Positions 1-10,882 of a stretch of DNA of 64,000 bases are shown here, piece after piece. Position numbers and translations under genes: made by a program. Below the pieces are notes generated by a model. The model saw nothing but the letters and a program-made list of their open reading frames with translations, did not search any database and was not told the origin of the DNA. Source of the DNA: Chalara sp. BL73. Taxonomy: Eukaryota; Ascomycota; Leotiomycetes; Helotiales. How positions within the stretch are numbered: the first letter of the stretch is position 1; each line of letters starts with the position of its first letter. The stretch lies in NCBI GenBank assembly GCA_918026815.1, contig CAKJVC010000012.1:1364001-1428000 (forward strand), given 5' to 3'.

Positions 1-857
1 AGTTCCCCCACAACAGGTCTGAGGTATTACCGCTTAAGGGGCAGTCATCACGTCGCCAAATTCATCAATCTAGATACGACCCCCAGGATGAAGGACAGTT
101 AAAGACAATGCAGTCAGGTTGGACAGAGATTGTCAAACGCTATACGAGGGCCAAACTTTCGTACCCGGAGGATCGAATTATTGCATTCTCGGGGATCACA
201 AGGACGCTTGAGGTTGTGTTGAATGACAAATGCGATGCTGGGCTCTGGAGGGGTCACATCCTACGCGACGTTTTGTGGCATGTCGAGGCCTGTCGCCAGG
301 GAGATGGAACCCCATCTGAGCGCCCTGCAGCCTATCGGGCTCCGTCGTTTTCGTGGATGGCCGTTGAAGGGGCCATAATACTGGATTCCCGGACAAAGAT
401 CGCCGGCTCGCTCTCCCAGGTCTTGGCCATGACAATTGAGAAGTCAAAAAGCTGTATCAAAGGTGGCTTTTTAAGATTGCAAGGTGCAATTAAGCCTTTG
501 CAACTCCATCGATGCAAGGGATCCGGCGGACCGATGTGGCTGCCAAAGTTCCGCCACGGAAAGCATCATTTGGGGTGGGCGCTATCGATAAGCTCATTCG
601 TGTTCATGGATATTGACCAAGACTATAACGATACTTATTATTGCATTCTCCTTACGAGAGAATTCGAGCCAAGCATCGTTTCCGGGCTTGTTTTACGAGA
701 GACAGGCAGGGTAAGAGGGGAATTCACGCGGATCGGATATCTTCAATGCATGGGAGAGGACAAAGAGTTTCTGACAGCTCCTTACAATGATGAGGATTGC
801 TATCCTTGTGAGTCTTATGATGATGTGCAAAAGAAACACACAATATCCATTGTCTAG
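1..857 (+). CDS. HET-domain protein, C-terminal part (5' end outside window)
   Basis: The frame is open from base 3 and ends at the TAG at 855-857, so the gene enters from the left edge; the ATG at 108 is internal rather than the start. The visible residues match the region downstream of the HET domain in fungal heterokaryon-incompatibility proteins: W-T-E-I-V, a basic/Tyr stretch, P-E-D-R-I-I-A-F-S-G-I, then G-L-W and Y-R-A-P-S-F-S-W-M. The family acts in allorecognition-triggered cell death. The catalytic-like HET core would lie upstream and cannot be judged. No lesion is visible in this part. A second, broken HET gene lies at 23.3-25.1 kb. Confidence 0.8.
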   Translation, partial: FPHNRSEVLPLKGQSSRRQIHQSRYDPQDEGQLKTMQSGWTEIVKRYTRAKLSYPEDRIIAFSGITRTLEVVLNDKCDAGLWRGHILRDVLWHVEACRQGDGTPSERPAAYRAPSFSWMAVEGAIILDSRTKIAGSLSQVLAMTIEKSKSCIKGGFLRLQGAIKPLQLHRCKGSGGPMWLPKFRHGKHHLGWALSISSFVFMDIDQDYNDTYYCILLTREFEPSIVSGLVLRETGRVRGEFTRIGYLQCMGEDKEFLTAPYNDEDCYPCESYDDVQKKHTISIV

Positions 858-1068
858 AATAAGTATGTACGGTAGAAGGCGAATTGGGTGTCGCTAGATT
901 TTTAGTTAATTATCTGACACTTGTGCTGTGCACCGCTGCCTGGTTGTACTTCAAAGGTACCGCTGCTAACCGCAGAGCGGAGCGAGGGAGCAGGGGCAGA
1001 ATTGGCGCCGTATCGCTCCTCCGATCCTTCCTTCCTCTTTCTCCAATCCCGCCAGAGTCAGCGCTTTC

Positions 1069-1557
1069 GTGTCAGCGAACATGGCGCCACAACTGAATGC
1101 TGCACAGCATATTTTGATCGAGGCTTTCCTAAAAGAAGGGTTCGAGACCAAGCTAATAGCCTCAGAAGCCTCGTGCAGCGTTCGCGCCGTCCAGAGAATC
1201 TGTCTGCTTCTTCACCGTGGCAGATACCCGGAGCTAAAATCTGTAATCGTAATGGACAGCTCTTCCTGGCGCTATTCAGAGAAAATCCGGCAGATGTGCC
1301 AAGGCGCAGGAGTAGTATTAGAGTTCCTATCACCGTACCCGCCTGATTTCAATCCTATTGAGGAGCACTTTGGAGCGCTTAAGAAATTTATCATGAAAAA
1401 GCGGCACGAAAACGAGGATTTCGTTGCAAGGGGGTTCAAAATGTTTCTGGGGCGGCGCGTCGATGTGGCCGGTGACGATGCGGACATTGCAGGGGATCAC
1501 TTCCGTCGTGCGGGAATATCTGTTACGCAGCCTCTAAACAAATACAAACGCAAATGA
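1069..1557 (+). mobile_element. Internally deleted Tc1/mariner-type (DDE_3) transposase remnant
   Basis: A 162-codon frame (probable start at the second ATG, 1081) opens with a helix-turn-helix DNA-binding segment (MAPQLNAAQH, then CSVRAVQRI). It passes directly into the end of a DDE_3 catalytic domain: VIVMDSSSW with the second Asp, then SPYPPDFNPIEEHFG with the final acidic residue. The roughly 150-200 residues that normally join them, including the first catalytic Asp, are missing, so it cannot be an active transposase, although the shortened frame stays open. A second fragment with a similar N-terminus lies at 62.2 kb. No terminal inverted repeats were found around it. Confidence 0.75.
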
Positions 1558-2320
1558 AAGAGAGCCTGGAAATATCCTTCTCGTGCTTTAACACTTCTCT
1601 TCCCTCGCGCTGGAATTTCTTGATACTGCTCACAAATTGTAGCGCAATGCCTGGTTGTACCCTTTTCTTTACCATCGGGTCAGCGATAACCTTTGGATGC
1701 TGCAGGACCGCGTTTAGTTCTAGGAACTGATCTATTGCAACCGGATTCGCAATCTGCAGTGCGCTTCTCCACCTGTCGCTTTCGGCTTGTGCCAGGCCCC
1801 AGTTGCGGTACTCGTCAAGCTTGGCATGTCCATCACCTTCCACGTCCCAGGATCTTCGCCAAGGGTCCTCCCGGCCGTATCGCAATACCTGCTGTGGGCT
1901 GAGATATGAGCTTTGCGCTGACGACGGTCAATTGAGCCATCTGCCTTCCGCTTGCGGCTGTTATCCAATACGTCCTTGAGAATGTTGGGCGGGACCTCGA
2001 TGTCAATATCGACATTCTCTTCTGTCTCCCCCTTTTCCATGTTGCTTTTGACGTGACGGACAATGTCTTCTAGCTGGACTGGCAGCAGTTTACGGTGATC
2101 TCCTCGTTCGTCTGGCCAGCAGTGGTCCTTGCTTATAGTGTTTGGCTCTGCAACGATAACGCTCGTAGACTCGGGACCAGAGACCCGCGTCGGCGGCTCT
2201 TTGGAGCTTCTGAGCCTCTGTGGCGCTCTTCTTTTTTTTCTTCTTGCCTTTTGCCATTGTAGAATCACGAGTGACTTCCTTGTAAACAAACTCCATGCTA
2301 AAAGTTATTGTTTGTATCAC
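1523..2320 (-). pseudogene. Decayed conserved fungal gene, three reading frames
   Basis: Coding-like sequence on the minus strand is spread over three frames. A Lys-rich N-terminal stretch (MAKGKKKKKK, about 2272) is followed by an acidic/basic middle part in a second frame (2289-1732) and a C-terminal part in a third frame (1885-1523) that reads LDEYRNWGLAQAESDRW and ends with PGIALQFVSSIKKFQ. The C-terminal segment looks like a real protein (Trp/Leu/Ala-rich helices), but no frame covers the whole. It may be an intron-containing gene or a frameshifted relic; I favour the relic. Family not recognised, no function assigned. Confidence 0.35.
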
Positions 2321-2561
2321 TTCCTGTGATACTTCTTCGTATCGATGACTTGCAATCGCTTAAGTCGGTTACCCACGGGACACGTAGCACCGCGATCTCA
2401 GCGCAGTGCTATTATGCTCGTTGCAGGTGGTTGACTTGTTCTTGATTCATTCTAAGTGCTAATCTACGTACGAGAGCTATAATACATCCATGTGGTCCGT
2501 GCGTTGCGAAGTGTGCTATTCACTCATACCAGCAGTTATTTTCCGACCCTTGCTGAATAAG

Positions 2562-3163
2562 TCACCAAGACCTTCCAAGTAGTAGGTGCTCGCCGACCAG
2601 CTGCCAATCGATCTCCAGCTTCTTGCATCGTCTCGTTAGGCTGCGCTGACGGCTCCGCTCGATAGATATCTCAATGATCGTTTCTTCGCACGTATAACTA
2701 TCTCCTGGAAACTTACCATCGTCTAGTAGAAGGGTTTCAAGTCGTGCTTGGAAGCTAACTTTCCAAAAATCGCTCGGGGCCAGGACCAGATCGGGAACTG
2801 TGTCTGAACAAACATGTCTAGCTCTAATATTCTCGCGTTGGGAGATCTTCCACCGAAAGTCATAGTGGATGCACACGGGGTTATTCTTGTCATATTGCTT
2901 GTCCCTTTTCCAACCACTGAGTCGGAGAAGTGGTAATGCATGTTCGCCATGTGGCTGATCTGCTGGGCTGGCTTGGCTGGCTCTGGGCTGCGACAAGTCG
3001 GAGCCTCGGGAGTTCTATAACTTGGAGGGTGATCGCTATCTAGCCAGTCAAAGGGGGTGTTTTCCATGATAGCATGCCTTCCGAATTGGCAAAGATCGAG
3101 GCAGGAGGACAGGCTCGCCACCAGCGTCATCGCTGCAATTCCAACCGTCGCGTGGAATAGCAT
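2562..3163 (-). pseudogene. Frameshifted conserved hypothetical gene
   Basis: Two overlapping minus-strand frames appear to be one gene. The N-terminal part (3163-2890) includes MENTPFDWLDSD and a Pro-rich stretch. The C-terminal part (2900-2562) reads KISQRENIRARHVCSD, then TCEETIIEISIERSRQRSL, ending in KKLEIDWQLVGEH. The C-terminal segment resembles a recurrent conserved module of fungal accessory genes, but I cannot name it. The frame changes near 2890-2900 with no intron of acceptable length, so a frameshift is likely. It lies directly upstream of, and divergent from, the NLR at 3551. Confidence 0.35.
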
Positions 3164-3550
3164 TGCGTCGATATTTGGGTCCCGTTAGAAGATCGCCTTA
3201 TTCCTACACTAAAGCCTATCTTATGCCCTTGCACCGAAACCTTATTCTAATATTGTCTTTTACCTATGCTCTTTATAGCACGGACTTCGTTGTGAAGTTT
3301 TTTCTATTCTATTAACTTAAGTCATTTATTGGAGATGATGTGGCCATTGTGGCTGCAGCTGTGTTGCCTTATGCCCACTACCCCGCACCTCAGCTCTTTT
3401 TTGCTAAGATCTATCTCTCCCTTCATCGTTAGGAAGCTATCGCAATCGAACTCAGTAGGAAACTCTCCTCGACCGACCAGAACCGACCACCAGTTGATCT
3501 GAGCCGAACTCTCAGTCACGTCCGACCGACCTCTACAACCGCGGGCGGGC
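3164..3550 (+). other. Intergenic region, presumed promoter of the NLR at 3551
   Basis: This is 387 bp between a divergent decayed gene and the NLR start codon. It carries AT-rich stretches (around 3225-3320) and no coding signal. The start at 3551 is the first ATG in frame with the PNP_UDP domain, and the domain begins a few residues later. I see no specific factor site. Confidence 0.4.
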
Positions 3551-6500
3551 ATGTCAAACCCTAAAGACTACACTGTTGGCTGGATATGCGCCATAAGCAT
3601 GGAGTACGTTGCCGCACAAGTCTTTCTCGATGAAAAGCATGATGGACCCGAATATGTGTCTCCTAATGACAACAACGATTACACCTTGGGCAAAATTGGG
3701 AAACATAACACCGTCATCGCTGTCTTACCAGACGGTGAGTATGGCACGTCCTCCGCGGCAAGAGTAGCAAGCCGCATGCTACTTAGCTTTCCCAATGTCA
3801 GAATCGGCCTCATGGTGGGCATCGGCGGCGGTGCTCCAAGTCGACAACACGATATCCGTCTGGGCGACATCGTAGTCAGCGCGACTCGCGATGGGAAGGG
3901 TGGCGTATTTGAATACGACTTTGGCAAAACAATACAAGGCCAGGAGTTCCAAACAACGGCCTTCTTAAACCAGCCACCAGAGATCCTGCGGACAGCAATA
4001 AGTGGACTCAGGGCGCAATATGAGATCGAGGGCCATCAGCTTGAAGAGGATATCAATAATATTCTCGAGAAAAGGCCAAGATTACGGAAAAAGTACAAGC
4101 GACCGAATGCAAGCAATGACAGGCTATATCAAAGCACCGTTATTCATCCTGCAAACGACGAAGCAAGCTGTATTGCCGTTTGCGGTGGTGAATTGATATC
4201 GCGACCGGAAAGGGCCGAAGAAGGGGATAATCCAGCCATTCATTATGGCCTAATTGCTTCAGCGAACCAACTGATGAAGGACGCCGCGATTCGGGACAAA
4301 CTTGCAGCGGAGAAGGACGTTCTATGTTTTGAGATGGAAGCAGCTGGGTTGATGAACCACTTCCCGTGTCTAGTGATTCGCGGTATATGTGACTACTCAG
4401 ACTCGCATAAGAATAAGGAGTGGCAAGGCTACGCAGCGATGGCGGCGGCGGCGTATGGGAAGGACCTTCTTTATCGGATAGCCCCAAACAAAGTCGAGGC
4501 TGAAAAGAGAATTGAAGAGATTCTTACGAGTCGTTAGTTATTCTCTAGCTTATAGGAAGCAGCCACAGTGCTTCTAATATTATATTAGTACTTCCTACTG
4601 TGTCTCGAACCAACGCAAACGTTGAAACAATAAAGCACAAGTTTGACAGAGATGAGGACAAAGAGATCCTCGATTGGCTCACGCCAGTTAACTACGGTTC
4701 CCAGCAGAGCGATTTTATCAATCGCCGACAGCCAGGGACTGGCCAGTGGCTACTCGAATCAGCAGAGTTCAAGGCGTGGTTAGACACCGATAAGCAGACT
4801 TTGTTTTGTCCAGGCATCCCTGGAGCGGGAAAGACTATTATCACATCAATAGTAGTAGAAGAGCTAATTACGCGGTTTGGAAATGATAACAACATCGGCA
4901 TCGCGTACCTATATTGCGACTACAAACGACAACACGAGCAAAAGCTTAAAGATATATTTGCCAATCTGTTAAAGCAACTTGTTCAGGGGCAGCCTTCTAT
5001 ACCAGACAGTGTGAAAACGCTCTATAACCTGCACAAAAACAAACAAACGTGGCCTTCACTTGACGACATCTTGGGAGTCCTCCATTACGTGGCGGTAGCA
5101 TATTCGAGAGTCTATATTGTTGTTGATGCACTTGATGAATGCCAAATTTCCGACGGTTGTCGACAAAGATTCCTGTTAAGCCTTTTTGACCTCCACGCAA
5201 AATGCGGGGTTAATCTCTTTGCCACTTCACGGCCGATATCAAGCATTGTAAAAGAATTCGAGGGAAGTACAATTCTAGAGATACGTGCCAGCAAAAAGGA
5301 TGTTCGACGATACTTAGATAGCCATATGTTCCAACTTCCGGGATTTGTGGCTCGGAGTCCTGAATTACAAGAAGAAATTAAGACAAGTATTATCGAGGCC
5401 GTAGATGGGATGTGTGTGTGTTTTTTTTTTTGAGCACCAATTAAAATACGCTAACTTTACTAGGTTTTTGCTTGCAAAATTCCATCTCGAATCTTTAATT
5501 GGGAAAACAGCGCCAAAGGCTATCCGAGCTACTTTGAAAAATTTGGCCACAGGGTCTGGAGCATACGACCACGCGTATGAGAATGCCATAGAACGAATAG
5601 ATAGCCAGATCAAAGATCAAGAAAAGCTTGCTAAGCAAGTTCTGTCATGGATTGTTTGTGCAAAAAGGCCACTTGATACAATGGAGATTCAGCACGCGCT
5701 TGGAGTTGAAGCTGGCGAATCTGAACTTGACAAAGAGAACATTCCAGAGATTGAAGATATGGTTTCTGTATGTGCTGGATTAGTTACAATTGATAAGGAA
5801 AGTGAGATTATTCGATTAGTCCACTATACAACACAAGAATACTTTGAACGTACGCGAAACAAATGGTTTCCAAACGCGGAGGCTAGTATTACAACGATTT
5901 GCGTGACTTACCTCTCATTTAACGAATTCGAGAGTGGAAGTTGCCAAAACGACACGGAGTTTGAACAACGGCTTCAATCAAACAAGTTATACGACTACGC
6001 AGCACGCAATTGGGGTCGTCATGCTCGAGAGTCTTCAACTTCGTGTCAAGGCGTTATAGAATTTCTCCAGAAACAGGCCTGGGTCGAGGCGTCAAGTCAG
6101 GCACTACTAACTAAGAAAGCTCACTCATTAGACACGTGGTTTAGCCAAAATTTCCCAAAGGATATGACAGGACTGCATTTGGCAGCATACTTTGGGCTTG
6201 AGGGTATCGTTAAGCTGCTGCTCGCAACGGAGAAGGTTGATATTGACTTGAAGGACAAATATGGTCAGACGCCGCTGTTGTGGGCTGCTGAGTACGGGCA
6301 CGAGAGTATTGTCAAGCTGCTTCTTGCAACAGAGAAGGTTGATGTTGACTCGAAGGACAATATATATGGTCAGACGCCACTGTCGTGGGCTGCTGAGAAC
6401 GGGTACGAGAGTATTGTCAAGATGCTGCTCGCAACAGAGAAGGTTGACATTGACTCGAAGGACAATGACGGTCAGACGCCGCTGTCGCGGGCTGCTGAGA

Positions 6501-7006
6501 ACGGGTACGAGAGTATTGTCAAGCTGCTGCTCGCAACAGAGAAGGTTGATGTTGACTTGAAGGACAATATATATGGTCGGACGCCGCTGTCGTGGGCTGC
6601 TGAGAGCGGGTACGAGAGTATTGTCAAGATGCTGCTTGCAACAGAGAAAGTTAACCTTGACTCGAAGGATAATGACGGTCAGACGCCGCTGTTATTGGCT
6701 GCTAAGTACGGGCACAAGAGTATTGTCAAACTGCTGCTTGCAACAGAGAAGGTTGACATTGACTCGAAGGACAATGACGGTCGGACGTCACTGTCGTGGA
6801 CTGCTGAGAACGGGCACGAGAGTATTGTCAAGCTGCTTCTTGCAACAAAGAAGGTTAATGTTGACTCGAAGGACAAAGACGGTCAGACGCCGCTGTCGTG
6901 GGCTGCTGAGAAGGGGCGCAAGGGTATTTTCAAGCTGCTGCTTGTAACAGAGAAGGTTAATGTTGACTTGAAGGACAATAAATATGGTCAGACGCCGCTG
7001 CTGTGA
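3551..7006 (+). CDS. NLR-like STAND receptor: PNP_UDP - NACHT - ankyrin repeats
   Basis: Three exons: 3551-4532, 4589-5411 and 5464-7006. The 56-bp and 52-bp introns (GTTAGT..TTAG and GTGTGT..CTAG with a CTAAC branch site) join phase 1 and phase 2 codons exactly, giving about 1,115 residues. Residues 1-320 form a purine nucleoside phosphorylase/uridine phosphorylase-type domain ([38 protein letters not shown]), the nucleotide- or nucleoside-processing effector of this receptor class. The NACHT core has Walker A GIPGAGKT at about 403-410 and Walker B VVDALDEC at about 505-512. Eight complete 34-residue ankyrin units run from about 837 to the end. The TGA at 7004-7006 cuts the ninth unit where paralogous units have Trp, and more ankyrin sequence follows. 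Expected to be a cytosolic non-self sensor (family knowledge). Shorter than its paralogue at 57 kb because of the early stop. Confidence 0.85.
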
Positions 7007-7470
7007 GATGCTAAGAATGGGCTAACGTCAACTTAAAGGGCGAAGACAGTCAGACACTGCTGTTGTGTGCTGCTGAGAAGGTTAATATCGACTCGAAGGA
7101 CACCAATGCTTAGACGCTACTGTCATGGGCTGCTAAGAATGGGCACGAGGGCATGGTCAAGCTGCTGCTTGCAACAGAGAAAGTTGACATTGACTCGAAG
7201 GACGTATGTGGTCAGACGCCGCTGTTGTGGGATACTGAAAACGGGCATGAGGGTATTGTCAAGCTGCTGCTTGCAACGGAGAAAGTTAACCTTGACTCGA
7301 ATGACAATGACGGTCAGACGCCGCTGTTATTGGCTGCCGAAAATGGGTACGAAGGTATTGTCAAGCTGCTACTCGCCACGGCTCAGGTTGATGCAACTTC
7401 AGATGGATAGACACCACTATCCTTGGCCTCTGATAGTAGGCACATTGACATTGTTAATCAATTCATATTC
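7007..7470 (+). pseudogene. Decayed 3' ankyrin units beyond the stop of the NLR
   Basis: Ankyrin coding sequence continues past the stop at 7004-7006 but in another frame (codons from 7024), with two units shortened by deletions, a TAG at about 7111, then about two and a half good units (7153-7410) and a TAG at 7408-7410 followed by one degenerate unit. The array was once three to five units longer. Loss by a Trp-to-TGA change plus a small deletion is the simplest reading. A switch to a shorter functional receptor is also possible. Confidence 0.7.
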
Positions 7471-8269
7471 TTTTTATTTTTATATCCTTGATAAAGAAGG
7501 GCTTGGGGGAGCTGATTTTTATATATCAAAATGAGTTTACGTGATTTGTGATTGTGCTAAGTCTTTGTATGAATTTAGAACAATCCAGCATGCTCACTGT
7601 TTAATTTTTCCGCCACGTAATCCTAATATTGCCTATATAGTTCACCTAGCGTGTTCATATATGCATTTCTAAGGAAAGTTAATTTGAAATTCTTGGCAGT
7701 CGGAGCTCGGGGAGATCTGTGACATCAATACACAGGCCTCGAGGACATTCCTTGGAGTTTAAATGGGGCGAAAACATCAGATGCTTACTATGTAAGCCAC
7801 AGCGATACAGGCTCTTCGGCAGGGCACCACAATAAAAGATCAAACGCAACTTTGAAGCCAAAGCGCATGAGCAAGTGCACATTATACAACAAATAATCTG
7901 TGGGGTCCGCCGCACAACGCCGGGCGGCTCTTAATTATATCAAAAGCAGCTACATCGGCTTCTCTACACGTGATCCTCTAAAAGGCAGTAGAGAAAGTAC
8001 AGTAACATGACTATTTGAGGCCTGTTGGATCTTATTAAAGAATATCGGTCTTCTTCAATTCCGATTCAAATCGCTTCCGAGTATGCAGATTAGTCAGGTT
8101 TCTGAGTATAGAGGACGATGTTACTGAGTGTCGTTTAACTACCTTTCATGTAGGGTACCAAAGAAGAATAGTACCGCGGAATACTCGGGAAGATAAAGGA
8201 GAGGTACCGTGTTGGCGCCAAAATTGGACGTGGTTTATGCTCACAATCTTTTTAAACGAAAGGGCGAAG
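7471..8269. other. Non-coding region, no gene recognised
   Basis: I find no supported gene, RNA or named repeat here. The minus-strand frame at 7679-7915 has no recognisable composition or homology. It probably holds the 3' flank of the receptor and old repeat debris. Confidence 0.4.
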
Positions 8270-8515
8270 TGTAACAACTCAAGGCGAACAGGGATCTCGA
8301 TCCGTAGATCTTAGGAAGAGGGACTCAAAGGTGTGAACGACTATCAATTGTTATAACAAAGAGAACAAGCTACAGACAGACGAAAGGAAGAAAAGCAGCG
8401 CTCTATCTACAGGAGACTAGCTAGGCGCTAGTGTAAGCGATGCCCTGTGATATCGGGGCCCTGAAGGGCCGAGCCCCAAGGGGCTCTAAGAGAGGTAGGG
8501 GCCAGGGCCGTGGCA
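8270..8515 (+). repeat. R2 solo LTR-like repeat
   Basis: Starts TGTAACAACTCAAG and ends GGCCGTGGCA, with the same internal order (ATCTCGATCCGTAGATC, then TATCAATTGTTATAAC) as copies at 21.7, 38.9, 54.0 and 54.4 kb. The copy at 21.7 kb has an exact 5-bp target duplication, which defines the family as a solo LTR. No clear duplication remains here (CGAAG left, TTAAC right). Confidence 0.7.
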
Positions 8516-8654
8516 TTAACACGAGCAAATCATGATTTGATTAATTCGGTTCGATACTTTTGATGCGAAATTGTAAAAACATTTCTTTTTTATTTCACGC
8601 ATTCTTAAACATAAAAGCCATGTGGTAATTCGGTTAATTGTGGGAAGGGGGGTG

Positions 8655-8900
8655 AAGTGGGGGCAGCAGGAGGGATTCGCGATATAACAGGTAAGAATAC
8701 ATGACTGGCGATGTAGTTGCAACGGTGATGTATTGGTACCAAAAGTATGCTTGTAAGTCTAGCAGGAAAACTCAAGCTTGCTTTCCTCCAGGGAACTCCA
8801 GCTCTTCTTTATATCCCATAACAGTGCTTAACAGTGCTGTGCCCTTGACCTACAGAACCACCAAGCTCTAGAGGTCGGTATCCCCGAAAAGCATTCTATC
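8655..8900 (+). repeat. R3 repeat fragment
   Basis: Shares GGCAGCAGGAGGGATT and the following 200 bp with the better-preserved R3 copies at 40.2 and 56.6 kb. Its right part stops where an R1 copy begins at 8901, so R1 probably inserted into or recombined with it. Both ends are incomplete. Confidence 0.55.
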
Positions 8901-9065
8901 TGTCACGATACGTGCTGTGGATCTACAGATACAGAGGGCAACGGTGGTATCATACGAGAATCTATAGCTAAGGAAGGAAGAGGAGCTCGAGGAGGGCAGG
9001 CTATATGTACACGAGGCTCTCTGAGAGCTCGGCTAATATAGGCCGCGCGTGCTCTAGAGCACGGG
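8901..9065 (+). repeat. R1 solo LTR-like repeat, 3' end degraded
   Basis: Begins TGTCACGATACG and follows the R1 order (CTGTGGATCTACAGATACAG, TATAGCTAAGGAAGGAAG, GGCTATATGTACACGAGG) to about 9065. The usual terminal CGTGACA is not present. Confidence 0.65.
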
Positions 9066-9644
9066 GCGCAACTGCATCCTGGGTTATTAACAAGTACGGC
9101 TTCTACATCAAATCACTCGAAATCTTGCAGTGCCGACCTTTATATTCTTGAGGGGCAAGTGAGTTCAAAGAGTATGAAAAAAGCCACTATGACTACACAT
9201 AGTTGTATCTGCCGTTATAGATCGCACTTGTGCTCTTAGTTCGAGCTTTCAACTTTAGTGCGGCTCTGCAGCGTACAAATTGAGAAGACAGTCAGACATT
9301 TTAGCTCGATAAGATAAGTCATTCAGTTAGCAGTCACAAGCAGTGATTAGCACTAAATGCTTGCAAATGGGGCGTTAGTCAACGTCATTTTGTTCTACTT
9401 AGAGCCAGATTCCTCGTGTTGTGAGAATAAAGACACACAGAATTACTACGGACATAAATTTTCCAAGTTTACTACTACAAACATCCCCAAGTTCTCATGT
9501 AGAGCCCCACACAAGCCCCAACTAGCCTTCGTTTGCTTACTCTAACTTCCAGAGACCTATACGCCAAAAGGTGCCTACCCTATGCATAAGGTTAGTTAAT
9601 TATGTTATTCCCGCAAAGCAATCATCTTCACGAATTACTTACTT
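9066..9644. other. Non-coding region, no gene recognised
   Basis: No coding signal I would defend. The short plus-strand frame at 9357-9545 has no family resemblance. AT-rich intergenic sequence downstream of the convergent Cys-rich gene. Confidence 0.4.
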
Positions 9645-9953
9645 TTAGGGCCAAGATGAACAGGACCAGCAACACTTATGGCCACAGGCATTCCCATTCA
9701 CATTCATCCAGCAATTCGCGTCCGTGTTTGGGCCTTGATTGCAGTCGTGACATCGCCAGTAACCGTTGACATAGTTATGTGGACAATTGCGGTTGCCACA
9801 AAGTGACTGGGTTTGATTAGAAACCGTGGTGGATCTGTTGTTGCACATGCTTGTCCTCCTAGTTTGCGGATTGTATGTTGAATTTTCACAGTAAGAAATA
9901 CTTGAACTAGTGTGGTTGCCACAACGATGAATGATTCTGAGATTATGGCACAT
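9645..9953 (-). CDS. Small Cys-rich protein (102 aa), putative zinc-binding
   Basis: An intact 102-codon frame contains 13 cysteines (2, 11, 22, 37, 52, 57, 68, 71, 81, 90, 94, 95, 98) and several histidines. The spacing (CGNRNCPH, GYWRCHDCNQG, CGHKCCWSC) resembles the paired CxxC/CGHxxC motifs of small fungal zinc-binding proteins that end in a W-C-x2-C and CGH-C module. There is no signal peptide at the N-terminus (MCHNLRIIHRC), so an intracellular protein is more likely than a secreted effector. The start is the first in-frame ATG. The exact family is not recognised. Confidence 0.55.
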   Translation of the reverse strand: MCHNLRIIHRCGNHTSSSISYCENSTYNPQTRRTSMCNNRSTTVSNQTQSLCGNRNCPHNYVNGYWRCHDCNQGPNTDANCWMNVNGNACGHKCCWSCSSWP

Positions 9954-10882
9954 TTTGGAAAAAAAAAAAAAACGGCGTGGAGCGTTCAGGAAAGTGTGTA
10001 TTGTATCATAGTAAGGATGCTAGATAGCTGTAGACATATTAATTTCAAAAGAAACAGATCACGGCCTTTTTATACTAATTTGAATCGTAGTTATTTCAGG
10101 TCCGTTCAACTTGGAGTTTTCCAACTGAGCACAACTTGCAGGACTTTTAGCCGCGTGCTGGGATTAACCAATGTTGGAATTTACTTCGACAAGCATATGA
10201 AACAGGAAAGGTCAAGCTCAAGACTCAGAGTTACTATCAATAGGTCTAATGTTGTTGGAATGGCCTCGTAGCTTGCCCACTAATATTATCCTCGGGCATA
10301 GAGCAACATAGCCCACAAGTGAATGGCATCAAGCAATTTTTACATACAAAAAACGTCAGTGCGTAACCGTGCACTTTTTTAATTGTTTATAAAAAATTTG
10401 ATAATTCAAAATAAAGCCTTTGTACTTCATATATAAGTGTTCTTAACTAGAAGACGCGTTTGGTATACGTTTTTATGCCAAGAAAAATGTGCACATCCGC
10501 TTTGGATGCCCATTAGCGCGCGGTAAAGTAATATGGTCATGTGCGCCTTCCTCAAGCAGGTGGCGAGGTTTGATTTGTCAAGTAACTACCAACTCTTAAG
10601 CGCTCAAACGGCCAATAGGTCTTGAAACCTGAATAAAATATTGCTACCTTTTCGGTTAGATTGTCTTTTTTGTAAAGAAAAAAATTACGCCTTGCTTACT
10701 GAGGCGTCTTCAGCTGTCTTAGCCTCAGCCACCCAGCTTGGCAAAATCATCCCACACTAATTCCTTCCTTACAAATCTAACGTTCTTTTTCAAATTTCTC
10801 TTTTGTTTTCTAAACCACTTTTCAAAGATTTCTACTTGCCAATCCCTCAATACTCGGTACGATACCGATCTACCTCAAAAAC
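9954..10882. other. Intergenic region upstream of the kinase-like gene
   Basis: Contains an A12 homopolymer near 9960 and AT-rich stretches around 10370-10440. The 119-codon plus-strand frame at 9912-10271 lacks recognisable composition. The last 150 bp should hold the promoter of the gene at 10883; no specific site is identified. Confidence 0.35.
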
